This document shows positions 62,501 through 64,000 of a stretch of 64,000 nucleotides of DNA, piece by piece. This DNA comes from Sinonovacula constricta (taxonomy: Eukaryota > Mollusca > Bivalvia > Cardiida > Solecurtidae): the NCBI GenBank assembly GCA_007844125.1, contig CM017566.1, positions 57,478,970 to 57,542,969 on the forward strand, in the 5' to 3' direction. Every line of letters starts with the position of its first letter. The first letter of the stretch is position 1. A model generated the notes under the pieces. It saw only the letters and a program-made list of their open reading frames with translations, was not told where the DNA came from and searched no databases. A program made the translations under genes and the position numbers.

Positions 62501-63680
62501 ACTTTTAAGACATTTTAAAACTTTAATATAAGATTTGGATATTAGAAAATGAAATAAGAATATATTAGCCTGTTTTGATGACTAACTGGTATATCTGGCA
62601 TTAAAAAGATGTATATGACATCAGATTGTAACATAGTTTTTTCTTATGTTTAACCCTTTGTCAATAAGTGTACTGTAAATGTTCATTTCAGACATAAAAG
62701 AGAAGTAGATGACATCAAAGCCAAGCTTCAACTCACTCTTAATGAACTCAGTAAAGCCAAAGGAGTTGTTGAACAGGAGCGTAGTGAAAACTCAGAACTC
62801 CAGTCTCGGGTTCAATTTCTGGAACAAGAGCTTGAGGAGACGTCACAGTCTGTAGACATGAAAACATCAACGATGACAGAGATGGAAGACAAAGTGAAGG
62901 AATTAGAGAAAATCTTGTCAGAGAAGAGTGAGCTTGAGGAACAATTAACAACAAAGACAAGAACATTGACACAATTACAGAGTGAGGTAGATGAGCTAGA
63001 GGCTACAAAAATGGAGCTGGAGGATACACAGGTATGGATTTGCAGAACTTATTTGTTTAAAGTCAATTGTGACAAATAGTTTTGCTAATAGTCTGGTAGT
63101 AATTCAAGCATAGATTTTCCAAAGGCCTAACATCTTGTGTATGAGTCTCTTGGTGACATCTGGGTCATCTTGCATGTAGTCCATTGCTTTTATTGCTTAA
63201 CATCAGATGAATTGTTGATAAAAAGGTGATTTAAGAGGATTCTGTCATTTTATTTCCTTCCATATATTTTTTTCATATTTATATATTTATTAAATGGTAT
63301 GGTTTAATTTTAGTTTTTTTTGTAAAATGGGTACAACTGCAGCATATGCTCATAAAGAATTTAGCAAATTCAGTCAATTCAAAGATGAGTAAAATTAAAA
63401 TTATAAACTACACGTTTTCTTCTGCAGAAATAATTGTCAAAGTGAAAAAGTAGGAAGAAAAAAAGTTGACCATGCATGCCCATACCGGGATTTGAACCCT
63501 CAACCCCCCAAGTTTTGAAGCACTTTAACCCTAATTTTACTATTTAACTTCCTCCCTACTGAAGAGCTCCTATGTGCGATCTACCACAATCGTCTTTAAA
63601 GAGAATATAATACCAAAAACCAAAGAACAAAACTTAAGTTAAGAATAGATATCAAGACTTATGATAAATTTGTTTATAAA

Positions 63681-63741
<61 letters not shown>

Positions 63742-64000
63742 ATTGTATTCAATATTACTATAAGGAACAGTAAACTTTTGATATCCAAAACTGTAAAGGT
63801 TTTGTTAAAGGGAAAAAATGTATATATAAACAATGGGTTTTCCAAGCATGAGTTGCTGAGAAAGTAGAATTTAAGATGAATAAATACAAAACAAAAATAA
63901 AATATTTATATTTATTTGTTATTGTCCACCATCTCAACCTTTTATTGCCTTCTTTCAGGCATTGCTTGATCAGGAAAAAAGGACAAGACAAGCCCTCGAG
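25312..64000 (+). CDS. Large coiled-coil protein, 5' part (about 710 codons), runs off right edge
   Basis: Exons: 25312-25344, 30037-30156, 33792-33984, 41667-42022, 53120-53216, 54024-54077, 55642-55808, 56265-56384, possible 57406-57411, 60351-60842, 61403-61483, 61907-61935, 62692-63031 and 63959-64000. All sites are GT-AG, phases agree throughout, and the sum is a whole number of codons. The protein begins MASPITPTRLLESPSV. Residues 12-51 hold an acidic segment with TDEEKLFYVWRLYQNTE; from about 52 it is Glu/Lys/Gln/Leu-rich heptad coiled coil. A short Pro/Ser/Arg break (RASPRQRPPSPARSP) lies at about 286-300, then coiled coil again to the window end. There is no signal peptide or membrane segment, so it is likely a cytosolic scaffold of cytoskeletal, centrosomal or Golgi type. 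I cannot name the family. The start ATG has G at -3 and +4. Confidence 0.88.
25345..30036 (+). other. Intron 1 of the coiled-coil gene, no gene seen
   Basis: About 4.7 kb of AT-rich sequence. A GAT/ATG-rich low-complexity patch lies at about 27405-27480, and a slightly GC-richer unique-looking patch at about 27870-28180 shows no credible ORF on either strand. Confidence 0.6.
30151..31145 (+). repeat. 19-20-bp minisatellite grown from a 5' splice site, about 50 units
   Basis: Exon 2 ends ACTGAG|GTAACATATACAC, and this very sequence, CACTGAGGTAACATATACA, is the repeat unit of the array that fills the next kilobase. A second variant is ACTAGGGTAAAATATATAC. At least a dozen copies keep GAG|GTAAC exactly. 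The array ends in TATATA and CACACA tracts near 31110-31141. Long minus-strand ORFs with YMLPQCVYVTSLCM-type repeats are artefacts of the array. Confidence 0.92.
31146..33791 (+). other. Rest of intron 2, with a (TTA)n microsatellite
   Basis: A (TTA/ATT)n run of about 35 bp lies near 31276-31310. Otherwise AT-rich intron without a supported feature; ORFs at 31747 and 33135-33359 look like chance. Confidence 0.55.
35790..36002 (-). repeat. Possible dispersed repeat with GGGAGA words
   Basis: Within intron 3 a segment carries GTGGGAGATTTTAACTTGC, ACGGGAGATTTG, GGAGGGAGTCTCCCTCC (a short inverted repeat) and TTGGGAGAGTTCACATG. It differs from its flanks and has the look of a dispersed mobile fragment, but no second copy exists in the window to prove it. 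Confidence 0.25.
37627..37700 (+). repeat. tRNA-like SINE head or tRNA relic
   Basis: GGTGTAGTGGTAGTATACTTGACTGG resembles a box A region and GGTTTGATTCCCGG a box B, at tRNA-like spacing. The acceptor-stem halves do not pair, so it is not a working tRNA gene. No poly(A) or target-site duplication was identified. Confidence 0.4.
39047..39458 (+). repeat. Tandemly amplified SINE body, about five 75-bp units
   Basis: The unit, roughly GGTGCCAGGATAATGTGACT + AGGTGCAATGTCATGTCAGG + TGGTCATAGCATATTATCAC + AGTAAAGGCAGCTCC, is repeated about five times with one truncated copy. It matches the middle of the SINE at 48176 (GTCAGGATTATGTGACTGGG...GAAGGCAGCACTATA). The flanks also match that SINE (TATAGCTTCCTTGCTTAACC before, GGCAGCACTATATCTTC after). 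Confidence 0.8.
40772..41225 (+). repeat. 41-bp minisatellite interrupted by a SINE
   Basis: Units of TTGGACAAAAGTTTAGATGC + TAATATTGGTGAAAGAAACCC occur at about 40772-40856 and resume at about 41128-41225. The two blocks are separated by the SINE at 40868-41125. Confidence 0.8.
40868..41125 (-). mobile_element. tRNA-derived SINE, GC-rich family with GCCGG ends
   Basis: On the minus strand it starts CCGGCCGCAATAGCTCAGGT + GGTAGAGCGTCGG (box A) and has GGGTTCGAATCCCGGCC (box B). The body ends in GCAAAAAATGCCGGCTAA. Translation gives the familiar SINE artefact AIAQVVERRLADREVVGSNP. It is much more GC-rich than its surroundings and sits inside a minisatellite; no clean target-site duplication was seen. 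Confidence 0.85.
42380..42560 (+). repeat. Copy of a dispersed mollusc-type repeat
   Basis: Shares the pattern TCTGTCC...CTATTTCTTGGTAACTG...TTTCATGAAACTTG...AGAGTTATTGACCTT with the two tandem copies at 46230-46600. The order of the shared blocks is the same, so it is one family. Confidence 0.5.
43437..43612 (-). repeat. SINE-like fragment with tRNA-like boxes
   Basis: On the minus strand, TAGCTTCAGTATAAGTGGAA (box A-like) is followed by GGTGTCCTTGGTTCTAATCC (box B-like). It is diverged and has no clear ends. Confidence 0.35.
44469..44530. repeat. (TA)n microsatellite, about 31 units
   Basis: Uninterrupted alternating TA, fully self-complementary and able to extrude a cruciform. Similar shorter tracts occur at about 59349-59367 and about 63683-63738. 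Confidence 0.95.
46230..46600 (+). repeat. Two tandem copies of a dispersed repeat (TTATGGCCC family)
   Basis: Copy 1 (about 46230-46395) and copy 2 (about 46430-46575) share TTTCCACTATTTCTCACCAA/CTGCCCTATTTCTCGCCAA, a diverged TGGATxTCAAxxAAACTT, GCATATC...GCATGTTCCGGT and ACACAGAGTTATGGCCC. A third copy begins at about 46578. Similar modules are common in bivalve non-coding sequence (general knowledge). Confidence 0.6.
48163..48512 (+). mobile_element. Complete tRNA-derived SINE with 13-bp target-site duplication
   Basis: SINE 48176-48499 starts with a tRNA-like head (box A GCGCAATTGGTAGAGCGTCGG split at the intron-like position; box B GGTTCGATCCCGGG). It continues with the body shared with 9129-9416 and ends in an (AAAC)n tail. 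TCACGTTAAGTGA flanks it on both sides (48163-48175 and 48500-48512). The perfect duplication suggests a recent insertion into intron 4 of the coiled-coil gene. Confidence 0.93.
50266..51600. repeat. 69-bp satellite array in intron 4, about 20 copies
   Basis: The unit contains ACACAATGATATACCTTGGT, ATCTGTGTAACCATAC and ATAACTTTGACATGA blocks. The five central units (about 50590-50930) are essentially identical at 69 bp, while outer units vary (GTGTGTGCAACC against ATCTGTGTAACC; lengths about 63-70). This suggests recent expansion from the middle. Minus-strand repeat ORFs here are artefacts. Confidence 0.93.
51601..53119 (+). other. End of intron 4, no gene seen
   Basis: AT-rich intron. A fragment of the CAGCTGGACATT-type repeat is at about 52690-52760. 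Sequence just before the acceptor at 53119 has higher GC but is not open in a usable frame. Confidence 0.5.
54024..54077 (+). CDS. 54-nt symmetric exon of the coiled-coil gene, likely alternatively spliced
   Basis: Exon bounded by ATTTAG and GTAAGT, phase 1 on both sides, encoding VSEEGISPFMNSLISPR. Skipping it keeps the frame (the codon across the junction changes to Asp). It lies in the Ser/Pro-rich hinge between two coiled-coil blocks, a common site for cassette exons. Confidence 0.65.
54119..54160 (+). repeat. CAG/CAT trinucleotide-rich patch
   Basis: TCATCATCAGCAGTAGCAGC + AGAAGCAGCAG is a short imperfect trinucleotide tract in intron 6, too short and interrupted to be a long unstable repeat. 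Confidence 0.6.
57406..57411 (+). CDS. Candidate 6-nt microexon (Thr-Lys) of the coiled-coil gene
   Basis: A pyrimidine-rich tract ending TTTTCTGCTGCTATAG is followed by ACAAAG and a strong GTAAGA donor. It would add two codons (TK) in phase 0 between exons ending LEETE and starting TQMEG, so inclusion or skipping both keep the frame. Two good splice sites six bases apart in the right phase are unlikely but not impossible by chance. Confidence 0.35.
57671..57899 (+). mobile_element. SINE with 10-bp target-site duplication
   Basis: ATAATAGATT at 57671-57680 and 57890-57899 flank a 209-bp insert. The insert begins TTGTGGGCATCTTGATCTAG + TGGTTAAGATG (box A-like) and ends near TTCAATAAATAGG. It is a different family from the 48176 SINE, as the body is not shared. 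Confidence 0.65.
57900..60350 (+). other. Intron sequence before exon 9, no gene seen
   Basis: AT-rich intron with a (TA)n tract near 59349. ORFs at 59484-59828 (minus) and 60054-60239 (plus) lack coding character. Confidence 0.5.
63440..63600 (-). repeat. tRNA-like repeat fragment with box B
   Basis: On the minus strand, GAGGGTTCAAATCCCGGTAT + GGGC is a good T-arm/box B. Upstream, TTGTGGTAGATCGCACATAG is only loosely box A-like and too far away for a tRNA. Probably a decayed SINE in the last intron of the window. Confidence 0.45.
63683..63738. repeat. (AT)n microsatellite, about 28 units
   Basis: Uninterrupted alternating AT; the YIYIYI ORFs on both strands are artefacts of it. Confidence 0.95.

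Noticed and set aside
63639..63867. ORFs with YIYIYI on both strands
   Set aside because: Translation of the (AT)n microsatellite.

Overview
This is nuclear DNA from an animal, most likely a bivalve mollusc. It is AT-rich, has spliced genes with GT-AG introns of hundreds of bases to about 11 kb, and carries several tRNA-derived SINE families, minisatellites and DNA transposons. The bivalve call is an inference from the repeat types and protein flavour; no marker gene fixes the species.

Layout. (1) 1-5.7 kb: the left edge may hold the 3' end of an unrecognised plus-strand gene (a 22-nt microexon and one or two candidate terminal exons, all weakly supported), followed by AT-rich sequence. (2) 6.0-12.7 kb, minus strand: a complete eight-exon SLC33A1 (acetyl-CoA transporter 1) gene. 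All splice phases agree and give 554 codons. It holds a SINE, a 27-bp intronic minisatellite and two partial duplications of its own exons. (3) 14.0-15.1 kb: a decayed PHD-finger transposon gene. (4) 15.3-24.6 kb: a large Mutator-like (MULE) transposon with imperfect terminal inverted repeats built from CGCAACGG motifs and a 10-bp target-site duplication. Its gene joins a PHD-like cysteine cluster, a vertnin/OTU-like domain and a DDE transposase core. The core is in the -1 frame, and a T_TTA_AAC heptamer lies exactly in phase just before the 0-frame stop, as in programmed -1 ribosomal frameshifting. A second TA-flanked DNA element (21.28-24.46 kb) is nested inside the MULE. (5) 24.7-25.3 kb: a probable divergent promoter, with a candidate minus-strand first exon on one side and the first exon of a large plus-strand gene on the other. 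(6) 25.3-64.0 kb: the 5' part (13 exons plus a possible 6-nt microexon, about 710 codons) of a long coiled-coil protein gene that runs off the right edge. Its introns hold complete SINEs with target-site duplications, a minisatellite grown from an exon's own 5' splice site, a 69-bp satellite, a 41-bp minisatellite split by a SINE, and (TA)n tracts.

The two host genes have no evident functional link. SLC33A1 imports acetyl-CoA into the ER/Golgi lumen; the coiled-coil protein is probably a cytoskeletal, centrosomal or Golgi-type scaffold, but its family is not identified here. The most notable biology is the MULE: its domain architecture, its candidate frameshift signal, and its position about 0.7 kb upstream of the coiled-coil gene's start codon.
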